This document shows positions 43,520 to 52,512 of a DNA stretch of 64,000 nucleotides, one piece after another; position 1 is the stretch's first letter, and each line of letters opens with the position of its first letter. The DNA lies in contig DATCYW010000043.1 in assembly GCA_036526255.1 (NCBI GenBank), forward strand, positions 1 to 64,000, in the 5' to 3' direction. Source of the stretch: Malonomonas sp036526255 (GTDB lineage Bacteria; Desulfobacterota; Desulfuromonadia; Desulfuromonadales; Geopsychrobacteraceae). The notes under the pieces were generated by a model. That model made no database searches, was not told where the DNA came from, and saw nothing but the letters and a program-made list of their open reading frames with translations. A program made the translations under genes and the position numbers.

Positions 43520-44050
43520 TTACTGACAGGCACATAGTTTCAAGACCTCAGAATTCTCCGCCTGTTTCAGGTCTTTCAGGGCTGCTACCATCTCCGCCTG
43601 CTTCAATTCTTGCAAAACTTCAGCTGTTTCAGCCTGTTCAACATTGCCGTGGAGTTCACCATCAACTACGATCACCGGCCCCAAAGCGCAGCACCCCAGG
43701 CAACTGACGGTCTCGACACTGAAGTTCAAATCAGGATCGGTTTCGCCGGGTCCCACCCCCGTCACTTCAAAAACCGTATCGAGGATCCGCTCCGCGCCAC
43801 GCACATGGCAGGCAGTCCCGACACAGACCTGAATCTCATGTTTCCCCTTGGGGCTGAGGCTGAAGTGCTTGTAAAACGTGGTGATATGCTGAATACGACT
43901 CATGGGAACCGCCAATCTTTCGCAGACTCTGATCAGCGCCTCTTTGGGCAACCAATTGTTGTCGTGCTGAATGTCCAGCAATATCTGGATCAGCAAACTG
44001 GCGTCGCTCTGATGTTTATCAATAATCTGATCGATTTTGCCGATATCCAT
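43520..44050 (-). CDS. bamG: Class II benzoyl-CoA reductase complex, BamG (NuoE-like)
   Basis: 176 residues, NuoE-type [2Fe-2S] protein: NNWLPKEALIRVCERLAVPMSRIQHITTFYKHFSLSPKGKHEIQVCVGTACHVRGAERIL and VETVSCLGCCALGPVIVVDGELHGN provide four Cys ligands. The last 35 residues are a repetitive acidic helix (VLQELKQAEMVAALKDLKQAEN) that is longer than usual. ATG after AAAGGAAGACACC. Forms a module with BamH and BamI. Confidence 0.9.
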   Translation of the reverse strand: MDIGKIDQIIDKHQSDASLLIQILLDIQHDNNWLPKEALIRVCERLAVPMSRIQHITTFYKHFSLSPKGKHEIQVCVGTACHVRGAERILDTVFEVTGVGPGETDPDLNFSVETVSCLGCCALGPVIVVDGELHGNVEQAETAEVLQELKQAEMVAALKDLKQAENSEVLKLCACQ

Positions 44051-44125
44051 GGTGTCTTCCTTTGCTCAATCTATATTTTTTCATGCCGAGGCTGTACCCA
44101 TCTCACATAAGGAGAAGGGTTGAAT

Positions 44126-44899
44126 TCAAGAAGCAGCAGCCAGAGCGTAGAGTTTCAAGTCTTCATCGAAGCGCACCAGACCAAGCCGCGAAGACATGCT
44201 CAGGTGCCGCGAGACTTCTGAGGCAGCCAGGCCGAGGTTCTCTGAAATATCCCGGGCGGAAAAGGCCTTCTCTCCCAGCAGCAGCATGATCTGACTTATG
44301 GCCAGTTTATCGACCAGCAGTTCCTTGAACAAGCGGTTGAAATCGCTACTTTCGAAATAGTCGAGATACTCCTGCTCGGTCTTGAATCGCACTCGCAGCC
44401 GCTCCCGTTCCACCAGTTTGGCGTAAGGGATCAGTTTGGTGACGGCTTCGAGTTTGAGCTTCATGATCCGCTTATCCAGCCCTTCGCCTTTACCCAGCGG
44501 CCCGAAGCCTTTGAGCTGTTTACCGAAGTCGTTCATCACTTCGGCATAGCGACTCCCTTCAGAGGCGGCAATCCATTCCAGCCTGAGACGGTCTGGGTTG
44601 ATCCCGACCTGCGCGAGGAGTTTTTTGGTAAAAAGCATATTGAACAAGGTATCGTAATTGCCTTGCGTCACATAATGGCACTCACCCGGCCAGCACCCAC
44701 CGACAAACACACCGTCGGACCCGTTGCTGAAGGATCGCAAAACAAACGCGATATCGACCCTGCCGGTACACATGACCCGGATAATCTTTGTTTCAGTACT
44801 ATATTGTTGTCTGGAAACTCCAGACAGGTCCGCAGCCCCGTAGGCTCACCACGTACACAAAAAGCCGATGACGTTGGGCTTGAATTCAAAATCCGACAT
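44126..44899 (-). CDS. bamF: Class II benzoyl-CoA reductase complex, BamF selenoprotein (MvhD-like)
   Basis: 257 codons from an ATG at 44899 with a perfect AAAGGAGG. The frame holds an in-frame TGA at codon 18 (44848-44846), read here as selenocysteine: FKPNVIGFLCTWU-AYGAADL. In ordinary MvhD proteins the motif is C-x-W-C at that place, so Sec replaces Cys. A SECIS-like hairpin follows the TGA. Downstream come MCTGRVD and GCWPGECHYVTQGNY, the other MvhD Cys sites. MvhD-like proteins pass electrons between a hydrogenase or flavoprotein and HdrA. The 215-aa frame starting at 44773 is a truncated reading. The gene stands between bamE and bamG. Confidence 0.92.
44808..44826 (-). promoter_or_regulatory. 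SECIS-like hairpin of bamF
   Basis: TGTCTGGA-GTT-TCCAGACA: a perfect 8-bp stem with a 3-nt GTT loop, beginning 19 nt after the TGA. The G-U in the apical loop and the spacing agree with bacterial SelB-binding elements. Confidence 0.75.
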
Positions 44900-44940
44900 G
44901 TTTACCTCCTTTACAGACCATATATTCAATTTGTTGGTAA

Positions 44941-47900
44941 TTAGTGTACTTCCTCACGCATCGCCCCATCGATCTGGGCGAAAATTTCATCATCCGTATA
45001 GTGTTTCAGATAAATAGCCCCGGTCGGACACTTGGCGTTGCACAGGCCATCCCCCTTGCAGAGGATTTCGTTGACCTTGGCCTTTTTGCCATAGGGGGTG
45101 TCAACAAACTCAATAGCGTCATAGTTACAACAGGTAATACAGGCCCCGCAGGAGACACAGTCATGCAGGTTGACGTCGCAGACCGAACCGGAGGCGGTGA
45201 CAGTCTCCCCTGAGAGGATACAAACGGCCCGACCAGCCGCTCCGTAAGCCTGACTGATCGTTTCAGAAATATGCTTCGGATATTGGGCAGACCCGCACAA
45301 AAACACGCCGTCAGAACCGAAATCAACCGGCCGCAACTTGACATGGGCTTCCTGAAAGAAGCCGTCCGGGTTCATCGAACACTTGTAGAAACGGGCCATA
45401 TCCGGTCCGGAATCAGACGGATTGACCGCCGCCGACAGGACGACCAGATCGGCTTCCAGCTCGATCTTCTGTCCCAGCACCGGATCAGGGACCGTCACCT
45501 TGAGAGTGTTGCCTGCGGCTTCAACCAGCGGTTTGTTCTCCGGCTCGAAGCGGATGAACTTGATATCCTGGTTCGCCGCCTCGCGGTAGTAGTCCTCTTT
45601 AAAACCGTAGGTTCGCATGTCGCGGAAGAGGATACTGATCTCCAACTCAGGGTTAATCTCTTTGAGTTTCAGTGCGTTCTTGATCGCCTGACCGCAACAG
45701 ACGCGGCTGCAGTAATTCTTATCTTCCTGCCGGCAGCCGACACACTGGATCATCACTAGGCTCTGGGCGCTCTTGACCTTGTCGCTCTGCTGGACAATTT
45801 CAGCTTCGAGTTCCAGTTGGGTGACGACCTGCTCATGCTCGCCATAAAGATATTCAGTTGGCCGATGTTCCTGGCCGCCGGTGGCAACGATGACGATGCC
45901 GTGAACAATCTCCCGCACCCGCCTCTCGGCCGTGACGGTGGTGTGAAAATTACCAACATAACCGGTCACATCAGTAATGGTGCAATCGGTCAGAACCCGT
46001 AGCAAAGGATGCTGATAGACTTTGCGGATCAGCTTGTTTAAATAGTCCTGAACATCCATCCCTTCGAGGGTAGAGTGGATGCGTCTGGCCATGCCGCCAA
46101 GGTCGGAATCCTTCTCGAGCAGATAGACCTCAAAACCCTGCTCGGCCATACTCAGGGCGCTGGTCATCCCGGCGATCCCGCCGCCGATCACCAGGGCTCT
46201 TTTGTCAACCGGCAGGTCAAATTCCTGCAACGGCTGCAGGTGAGCAGCGCGAGCGACCGACATCCGGACGATATCCTTGGCTTTCTGGGTGGCATTCTCC
46301 TTCTCTTTCGAGTGAACCCAGGAGCAATGCTCACGGATATTGGCAAATTCGAAGAAGTACTGGTTGAGCCCCGCCTCACGGCAGGTATCCCGGAACAGCG
46401 GCTCATGTGTTCTGGGGGTGCAGGCAGCCAGCACCACCCGGTTGAGTCCTTTTTCGACGATCTGACGGGAGATCATGTTGGCATTTTCGGTGGAGCAGGC
46501 AAACAGGTTCTCCCCGGCCCAGGACACATTCGGCAGGGTTGAAGAGTATTCGACCAGGGCCGGGATATCAACGACCCGACCGATATTTGCTCCGCAGTGG
46601 CAGACCACCACCCCGATCTTCAACTCCTCTTCAGAGACATCCCGCTCTTCCGGATAGATCCGCTCCCGGCTCAACTTGTCACGCCGATAATTGAGCAGTT
46701 GGCCGATCAGAGCATCGGCGCCGCTGGCGGTGACCACCGCCTCAGGGATATCGAGCGGCCCTTGAAAGGCACCGCTGACAAAAACCCCTTTACGGCTGGT
46801 CTCGATCGGGTTGACCGGATTGGTTTTGCAGAAGCCGTGTTCATTGAGTTCGATATCGAAGGTCGTTGCGATGCCGGCAACATCCTTGGGTGGGTTCAAC
46901 CCAACAGACAACACCACCATGTCGAACTCTTCTTCTTTAACGCCATCATCCAGAGTCGAGTAGCGGATGGTGACATTCTTGCTCGCTTCGATCTCCCGAC
47001 CAACGCTTACGTAACTGCGGATAAAGCGGACATCGTCCAACTTCTCTGCGCGCTGATAGAAGCGCTCGAAATCCTTACCATAGGCGCGGATATCATTATG
47101 AAAGATCGTGGCATCAACGTCGCTGGCGTGGTCCTTGGTCAGGATCACCTGCTTTTGAGTGTAAGTACAGCAAACTGCGGAGCAGTAGCTGTTGCCCCCT
47201 TCGATGACCTGCCGCGAGCCGACACACTGAATCCAGGCGATTTTTTTCGGGTGCGTCTTGTCCGAGGGGCGCAATACCTCGCCGGCGTAGGGACCGGTCG
47301 AACAGAGAATCCGCTCGTAATCGAGACTGGTGACGACATTCTCCATGACGCCATAGCCGAAGTCGTTGCGCAGCTTCGGATCGAAGGTATCGTAACCCGG
47401 AGAGAGGAGAATCGCTCCGACTGAGATCTCGATCTCTTCCGGCTTCTGATTGAAATCGAAAGCCTTCGCCTTACAAACCCCGACACAGATCTGACACTTC
47501 TCTTCTTTGAGGTAGAGACAGGTTTTTGGATCAACATAGGTGACCAGAGGTTCTGCCTGAGAAAAGTAGATATGGACAGCTTTGTTCTTCGACAGGTTCT
47601 GGTTAAATGGATCAGGAATTTCAACCGGGCAGTAATCGACACAGAGGTTACAGCCGGTACATTTATCCTCGAGGATGTAGCGTGGTTTTTTGATCAGCTT
47701 AACTTTGAAATCACCCGCCACCCCCTTGACCTGATCGACCTCGGTGTAGGTCATGATCTCGATATTTGGATTTCGCGAACATTCGATAAACTTTGGCGAC
47801 TCGATGCACATCGAGCAGTCATTGGATGGGAAGGTTTTATCCAGCTGGGACATCTTGCCGCCGAGCGCCGGCGAATTATCGACCAGGAAAACCCGAAAGC

Positions 47901-48021
47901 CCGAATTGGCCATATCCAGAGCGCCCTGAATACCGCTGATCCCTCCACCGACAACCAGGACATCCCCCTTGCGGTCTGCGGAATCATCAATAGTTAGTTT
48001 AACGACTGGGTTGTGCTCCAT
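44941..48021 (-). CDS. bamE: Class II benzoyl-CoA reductase complex, BamE (double HdrA-like flavoprotein)
   Basis: 1026 residues. Two HdrA-like FAD modules in one chain: VLVVGGGISGIQGALDMANSGFRVFLVD near residue 20 and ALVIGGGIAGMTSALSMAEQGFEVYLLEKDSDLGGM near 600. [4Fe-4S] sites: CTGCNLCVDYCPVEIP, HdrA-type CHCGANIGRVVDIPALVEY, CVSCGACITCCNYDAI and CKGDGLCNAKCPTGAI. HdrA is the flavin-based electron-bifurcating subunit in heterodisulfide reductases; in Bam complexes it is thought to couple NAD(H) and ferredoxin chemistry to benzene-ring reduction. ATG after AAGGGACGAAATC, 15 bp from bamD. Confidence 0.92.
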   Translation of the reverse strand: MEHNPVVKLTIDDSADRKGDVLVVGGGISGIQGALDMANSGFRVFLVDNSPALGGKMSQLDKTFPSNDCSMCIESPKFIECSRNPNIEIMTYTEVDQVKGVAGDFKVKLIKKPRYILEDKCTGCNLCVDYCPVEIPDPFNQNLSKNKAVHIYFSQAEPLVTYVDPKTCLYLKEEKCQICVGVCKAKAFDFNQKPEEIEISVGAILLSPGYDTFDPKLRNDFGYGVMENVVTSLDYERILCSTGPYAGEVLRPSDKTHPKKIAWIQCVGSRQVIEGGNSYCSAVCCTYTQKQVILTKDHASDVDATIFHNDIRAYGKDFERFYQRAEKLDDVRFIRSYVSVGREIEASKNVTIRYSTLDDGVKEEEFDMVVLSVGLNPPKDVAGIATTFDIELNEHGFCKTNPVNPIETSRKGVFVSGAFQGPLDIPEAVVTASGADALIGQLLNYRRDKLSRERIYPEERDVSEEELKIGVVVCHCGANIGRVVDIPALVEYSSTLPNVSWAGENLFACSTENANMISRQIVEKGLNRVVLAACTPRTHEPLFRDTCREAGLNQYFFEFANIREHCSWVHSKEKENATQKAKDIVRMSVARAAHLQPLQEFDLPVDKRALVIGGGIAGMTSALSMAEQGFEVYLLEKDSDLGGMARRIHSTLEGMDVQDYLNKLIRKVYQHPLLRVLTDCTITDVTGYVGNFHTTVTAERRVREIVHGIVIVATGGQEHRPTEYLYGEHEQVVTQLELEAEIVQQSDKVKSAQSLVMIQCVGCRQEDKNYCSRVCCGQAIKNALKLKEINPELEISILFRDMRTYGFKEDYYREAANQDIKFIRFEPENKPLVEAAGNTLKVTVPDPVLGQKIELEADLVVLSAAVNPSDSGPDMARFYKCSMNPDGFFQEAHVKLRPVDFGSDGVFLCGSAQYPKHISETISQAYGAAGRAVCILSGETVTASGSVCDVNLHDCVSCGACITCCNYDAIEFVDTPYGKKAKVNEILCKGDGLCNAKCPTGAIYLKHYTDDEIFAQIDGAMREEVH

Positions 48022-48036
48022 GATTTCGTCCCTTAT

Positions 48037-49185
48037 CTAAAGCACGGCCTGGATGATTTCGGTGATGTCCTTGATCTCCAGGACGCCATCATCCAAGCTC
48101 AGGCAGCTATCTGAGAAATTTGTGATGCAGTAAGGACAGGAGGTCACCAAAACCTCGGCGCCAATATCGACCGCTTGTTGCACGCGAAGATCGGAGAAGC
48201 GGTCTTCCTTGGGGGTCTCCATCCAGATTCTGCCGCCACCCCCGCCACAACAGAGGCTCTTCTCGCGTGAATCAGCCATCTCACTCAACTGCAGACCAGA
48301 AACTTTCTGCAGCACTGCGCGCGGCTCATCATAGATATTGTTATGGCGGCCCAGATAACAAGGATCGTGGTAGGTCACTTTTTTAGCGTACTCGTTTTTG
48401 AACTCAAGTCGGCCCGCGTTTACCAGCTCGTTGATATACTCGGAGATGAAAATTACCTCGAAGTTGACCATGAATTCAGGATATTCATTTTTGAAAGAGT
48501 GATAACAGTGCGGCGAAGAAACCAATACTTTCTTCACGCCGTTATCGATAAAGGCTTTGATGTTCTCTTTGGCGAGACGCTTGAACAGGTCTTCATTGCC
48601 GGCCTTGCGGATACTCTCGCCGCAGCAGCTCTCTTTTGAGCCGAGAATTCCGAAGTCGACCCCGGCCTTATTCAGAATGTCGGTCGTGGCTGCAGCGACC
48701 TGTCGCATGCGCGGATCGTAGCTCAGATAACATCCGGTAAAATAGAGAACTTCCATCCCCTCGGCATAGGTCTTAACCGGCAACCCCTTGGCCCATTCGG
48801 CCCGCTTGTCACGATCGCCACCCAAAGAATTACCCTCGGATGTCAGGCTGGCCACGACAGTCTGGATCGGGGCGACGTTGCCCGGATAGACATCATATTC
48901 AGCACCGAGCTTACGCAGGGCAACTCCGGCAGTAATCTGATCCACCCCCCGCGGGCAATTGTCGACGCAGGTCTTACAGGTGGTGCAGCGCCACATCTCT
49001 TCCTGGTCGATCTCGGTCAAACCGAAGGTCGCCTGGCGGATCAGCTTGCGCATGCTGAAATCCCGCACCCGGTTCCAGGGGCAGACGACATCGCACTTGC
49101 CACACTGGTAGCAGTACTTGAACGAATCGCCGCCGTTCTCTTTTATGACCTCAATAATTTCTTTTTCGGGGGCTACAGTTTCCAC
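48037..49185 (-). CDS. bamD: Class II benzoyl-CoA reductase complex, BamD (HdrD/HdrB-like)
   Basis: 382 residues with GTG start. N-terminal [4Fe-4S] pair YCYQCGKCDVVCP and CTTCKTCVDNCPRGVD, then two CCG domains: CYLSYDPRMRQV...SKESCCGESIRK and CYLGRHNNIYDEPR...KSLCCGGGGGRIWMETP, which bind noncubane-type clusters in HdrB/HdrD. It relays electrons between BamE and the BamBC reductase. Located between bamC (43 bp) and bamE (15 bp). Confidence 0.92.
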   Translation of the reverse strand: METVAPEKEIIEVIKENGGDSFKYCYQCGKCDVVCPWNRVRDFSMRKLIRQATFGLTEIDQEEMWRCTTCKTCVDNCPRGVDQITAGVALRKLGAEYDVYPGNVAPIQTVVASLTSEGNSLGGDRDKRAEWAKGLPVKTYAEGMEVLYFTGCYLSYDPRMRQVAAATTDILNKAGVDFGILGSKESCCGESIRKAGNEDLFKRLAKENIKAFIDNGVKKVLVSSPHCYHSFKNEYPEFMVNFEVIFISEYINELVNAGRLEFKNEYAKKVTYHDPCYLGRHNNIYDEPRAVLQKVSGLQLSEMADSREKSLCCGGGGGRIWMETPKEDRFSDLRVQQAVDIGAEVLVTSCPYCITNFSDSCLSLDDGVLEIKDITEIIQAVL

Positions 49186-49228
49186 GAGACCACCTATTCT
49201 TTCAGATTATCTAGCTTGCACTTCTGCT

Positions 49229-49771
49229 TTACTTCTTTGCTTTGGAAAGCTGCGCGATGATATCAGCGACCTTATCTATGCCATGCTTATTGACCAAAGC
49301 CTCGAGGCCGGTCTCGACCTCGCCTGGTGTCACTTCTTCTTCGATCACTTCCTCTTCGCGCTCTTCGTAAGTCAAGGCGTCAACCATGCACCACTTCACG
49401 CACAGGGGCTCCTCTTCGCCTTCACACATATCGCATTTCAGTGGCAGGCCGGAATCTGGCTCCTTGAACAGATCGCGAGACGGACATGAGGCCCGGCAGA
49501 AGGTGCACTCATCATATTCCTTGCCATCAATGGTGTATTTGTCCCGACCGGCGCATTCGGCGACCACGTAATCGCCAGCATAGACTGGGACATAGACATC
49601 CCTGATCGGCTCACGCGTCACCCGGATCCGCGATCTCGCCGGGTTATTGCTGCTGTACTTTGGCATGGCGTGAAAAGCCGAGCAAATCACCTCGCAGGCC
49701 CGGCAGCCATTGCACTTATCGATATCGATTTTGATGGTCTTGACGGTTTTGGTTTTTTTATTCGACTTCAC
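49229..49771 (-). CDS. bamC: Class II benzoyl-CoA reductase, BamC (ferredoxin-like subunit)
   Basis: 180 residues with GTG start (GGAGG upstream, inside the bamB end). Polyferredoxin with Cys clusters CNGCRACEVIC, CTFCRASCP, CDMCEG...CVKWC, giving about three [4Fe-4S] centres in the DMSO-reductase-beta-like arrangement. A basic N-terminus (MKSNKKTKTVKTIK) and acidic C-terminal helix flank the core. It is the tight partner of BamB and wires it to BamD-I. The stop of bamB is only two bases upstream. Confidence 0.92.
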   Translation of the reverse strand: MKSNKKTKTVKTIKIDIDKCNGCRACEVICSAFHAMPKYSSNNPARSRIRVTREPIRDVYVPVYAGDYVVAECAGRDKYTIDGKEYDECTFCRASCPSRDLFKEPDSGLPLKCDMCEGEEEPLCVKWCMVDALTYEEREEEVIEEEVTPGEVETGLEALVNKHGIDKVADIIAQLSKAKK

Positions 49772-49773
49772 GT

Positions 49774-51768
49774 TTACGCCTCCACCTTGTCTGCCGCCGA
49801 AGCGCCCTCGTCATCGCTCAAAATGCCGCGCTTGAGAAATTCTTCGCTGACGTAATCCAGCCCCAGGTCGTGCAGCGACTCTTTGGTCGGGATGCCGTCA
49901 TTATTCCAGCCCTTGAGCTTGTAATAGGCATCCAGCAGCTGTTCTTCCAGCTCAGGAAAGCGTTTTTTCCAATGGTTCGCCGGCGGCTTCTCATCTTTAC
50001 GCCGCATCCCGCGGTTGATGTTGAAAGCGCGGACTAAGGTCCGGTAGCGCTTGGCAGCCTTGGTCAGCTTGGCGGAATCCATGTCGATGCCGGCACCAGC
50101 CGAGATGAATTTTGGATAATTGTGAATATGGTACGGCGGTTTCAGCGGAAAGGACGACAGCCCGGCACACTGACCGAGGGCGTCGTCGATGTAGTGCATG
50201 GTTTCCTGCCAATCGACGATATCGCAGGACATCTCGACGGTCGGATAGTAGGGATTCGAGTTTTCGCCGCGGAATTCCCAGTCGAGCAGAATCTGCTTGA
50301 ACTTGTCATCCGGCACCTGAATCCAATCCGAAACAAAGGCCTCGCGCTCCTCTTTAGTCGCAAAGGGCGCTTGCGGGAACTGCCCTTCAATCTGGGTGAT
50401 GTTCATCTTCTCGCCGGTGGCATACATCAGAAAATAGACTGGATTGAGCATCGACAGCTTCAGCGGCAGCTGCTCGGTCTTCTTGATGTTGTTATGCGCG
50501 TAAGCCTCAGCGCCATTGCCGATCTGCTTGGCCGCCCAATAGGTCCCGTTGGCCAGCAGGTCGCCGATCCCTTCACGGCGGACGATGATATCGAGCAGGT
50601 AATAGAAGCGGCCTTCGTTATCATCCGGCATGCCGGGAAAATCTTCGGCCTTGAGGATGCCGTTTTCGAGCAGCTCAATCGCAAACGCCATCACCTGCGG
50701 ACAGGAAAATCCGTCCACACCATACTCGGTGGCCTTTTGTGCAATCCGTAAACCGAAATCCAGATCGGAAAAAGCACCCATGGTGTAGGTGAGTTTGGTG
50801 AAGCACTTCATCATGTAGGTCGGCAAACCCGGCATCGAAATGGTTGCGCCGCATTCCATCGGACAGTTGAAACAACTGACCAGCCGTGTGCGGGCCTTTT
50901 CGAGGGTCTCGGTCCACTCTTTTTCGACTTCGTCGTTCCAGAAATCTTTGCGCCGCTCACGGGAATTGCCCCACATGAAGTTCTCGGTATGCCACTTTTC
51001 ATCGTGGACCTTCATCTCCTGCGGAGAGCCCAGTCCGGCCAGAATCGGCATGACCCCCGGAATCGGATTCCCTTCGCGATGCTTGATATAGGCCATCACC
51101 TCGCCGCAAAGACCGATGTATTCGGCCGGCTTGGCAACATTGAGGTCTTTGGTGCCGCGCACCACGATCGCCTTGACCCCCTTGTCGCCCATCACCGCGC
51201 CGATACCGCCGCGACTGGCGCTTGACCGACCCTGTTCGATGGAGGCGTAATAGACACGGTTTTCACCGGCCATGCCGATCGCCGCAACCTGGGCTTTCGG
51301 CTCTTTCAATTCAGCCTTGATCAGCTCGGCGGTTTCAATCGCGCCCTTGCCGCGCAGATGCGAGGCGTCACGGATTTCGACTTTGTCATCCTTGATCCAC
51401 AGATAGACCAGATCAGGAGACTTGCCGCGCAGCACCACCTTGTCGTACCCGGCGTATTTCAATTCCGGCGCCCAGAAGCCGCCCATCATCGAAAACGCCA
51501 TCAACTCGGTCTGCGGCGAAATAGTCGAAACAATGGTCCGGTTGCAGCCGGTCGCCGGCGTACCGCACAACAGTCCGGTGCCGAAAATCAACAGATTGTC
51601 TGGTGAAAAAGGTTCGGTTTCAGGGGGCACCCGATCCCAGAGGATCTTGGTATTGGTTCCCAGCCCGCCGAGATAAAGTTCGGTGTCTTTCGGATCAGTC
51701 GCAACTTTCTCAATGTTTCCCCGGGTGAGATCAATTTCCAGATTAATCCCTGTCTCTGCATACCTCAT
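49774..51768 (-). CDS. bamB: Class II benzoyl-CoA reductase catalytic subunit BamB (tungsten enzyme)
   Basis: 664 residues of the aldehyde:ferredoxin oxidoreductase family. It reduces benzoyl-CoA to cyclohexa-1,5-diene-1-carbonyl-CoA without ATP hydrolysis. The cluster motif is CFNCPMEC (C299, C302, C306). Residues known as active-site groups in Geobacter BamB fall at the same numbers here: Glu251, His260 (EKWHTENF) and the tungsten ligand Cys322 (MMKCFTK). Other AFOR-family members lack this set, so it supports a true BamB. First gene of the operon with the shared operator upstream. ATG after AGGGG. Confidence 0.93.
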   Translation of the reverse strand: MRYAETGINLEIDLTRGNIEKVATDPKDTELYLGGLGTNTKILWDRVPPETEPFSPDNLLIFGTGLLCGTPATGCNRTIVSTISPQTELMAFSMMGGFWAPELKYAGYDKVVLRGKSPDLVYLWIKDDKVEIRDASHLRGKGAIETAELIKAELKEPKAQVAAIGMAGENRVYYASIEQGRSSASRGGIGAVMGDKGVKAIVVRGTKDLNVAKPAEYIGLCGEVMAYIKHREGNPIPGVMPILAGLGSPQEMKVHDEKWHTENFMWGNSRERRKDFWNDEVEKEWTETLEKARTRLVSCFNCPMECGATISMPGLPTYMMKCFTKLTYTMGAFSDLDFGLRIAQKATEYGVDGFSCPQVMAFAIELLENGILKAEDFPGMPDDNEGRFYYLLDIIVRREGIGDLLANGTYWAAKQIGNGAEAYAHNNIKKTEQLPLKLSMLNPVYFLMYATGEKMNITQIEGQFPQAPFATKEEREAFVSDWIQVPDDKFKQILLDWEFRGENSNPYYPTVEMSCDIVDWQETMHYIDDALGQCAGLSSFPLKPPYHIHNYPKFISAGAGIDMDSAKLTKAAKRYRTLVRAFNINRGMRRKDEKPPANHWKKRFPELEEQLLDAYYKLKGWNNDGIPTKESLHDLGLDYVSEEFLKRGILSDDEGASAADKVEA

Positions 51769-51854
51769 TTTCGTACCCCTTCTTAATGTCCCGTGTGACC
51801 AATCCTGCTGCTATTTTCCAAAGGCTCAGTTGGTAAAAGATGGATTCGTGTAAA

Positions 51855-51883
51855 AAGGTACTTCAATACCTCTTTATCGTCAA
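51855..51883 (-). promoter_or_regulatory. Promoter/operator of the bam operon (shared BCR operator)
   Basis: TTGACG (51883-51878), 17-bp spacer, TACCTT (51860-51855). AGGTA-CTTCAA-TACCT (51856-51871) is identical to the bcr operator and lies 6 bp from the -35. About 90 bp upstream of bamB, and about 165 bp from the divergent GNAT-rrf2 genes. Confidence 0.8.
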
Positions 51884-52046
51884 GGAAATATAACACTGTT
51901 ATCTCACAAAAGAATATCGATCCAAGTCCGCGGTAACAGTGAAGGCAGGAAATGGCCTTGTCTTTCGTATTATTTTTATGGTACCACAATACCAGATTCT
52001 TGATTTATGGGGTTTTTTTGTAATTACAAGAATGATTGGATTAAAC

Positions 52047-52499
52047 ATGACACCGCAAGTGACTATCCGTAATGCCCTGCTTGCCGACTTTGACGCCGTA
52101 GTAGAAATGGACCTTGAGGGCATCACTGAAGATAAACCTGCCTATTGGCATGGAATCTTTGAGCGCTACGTCTCAACTGAAAAGGCGGGTGGATTTTTTC
52201 TCGTCGCTGAAACCGGTAGCGAGGTCATCGGCTTTATCGTCGGTGAAGTGCGTGCTTGGGAATTCGGTTCGCCACCCTGCGGCTGGGTCTTTGCCTTAAG
52301 TGTGTCACCGAATTCCCGTGAGCTGGGCATCGGCCAACTGATGTTGAAAGAAATGTGTCAACGACTGAAAAGGGCCGGTATTACCACTTTGCGAACGATG
52401 GTTGATCGGGAAGACAAACTGACACTGTCGTTTTTCCGCAGCCAAGGCTTGCGGACCGGCCGCTATATTGAGCTCGAAAAACCGATTGACGACATTTAA
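52047..52499 (+). CDS. GNAT N-acetyltransferase
   Basis: 150 residues from the ATG at 52047 (MTPQVTIRNALLADFDAV). The GNAT fold is clear with the acetyl-CoA loop LSVSPNSRELGIGQLMLKEMCQRL and the end FFRSQGLRTGRYIELEKPI. It resembles RimI-like lysine or alpha-amine acetyltransferases. Divergent from bamB, 13 bp before the rrf2 gene, so cotranscribed with it. It may modify a protein of the benzoyl-CoA pathway, as suggested for the tandem GNAT in the bcr operon. The Shine-Dalgarno is weak and an ATG five codons earlier is possible. Confidence 0.82.
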   Translation: MTPQVTIRNALLADFDAVVEMDLEGITEDKPAYWHGIFERYVSTEKAGGFFLVAETGSEVIGFIVGEVRAWEFGSPPCGWVFALSVSPNSRELGIGQLMLKEMCQRLKRAGITTLRTMVDREDKLTLSFFRSQGLRTGRYIELEKPIDDI

Positions 52500-52512
52500 C
52501 CAGGATTGACGT

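Noticed and set aside
40962..44050. NADH dehydrogenase or NAD-dependent hydrogenase module (nuoEFG/hydABC)
   Set aside because: No hydrogenase or complex I genes adjoin; the order with bamB-F identifies the Bam complex.
44126..44773. BamF as a 215-residue protein starting at the Met at 44773
   Set aside because: It lacks a Shine-Dalgarno and the conserved N-terminal MvhD Cys/Sec motif; the frame with TGA as Sec from 44899 has both plus a SECIS-like hairpin.
49774..51768. Ordinary aldehyde:ferredoxin oxidoreductase
   Set aside because: The BamB-specific active-site residues and the full bamB-I gene order argue for benzoyl-CoA reductase.
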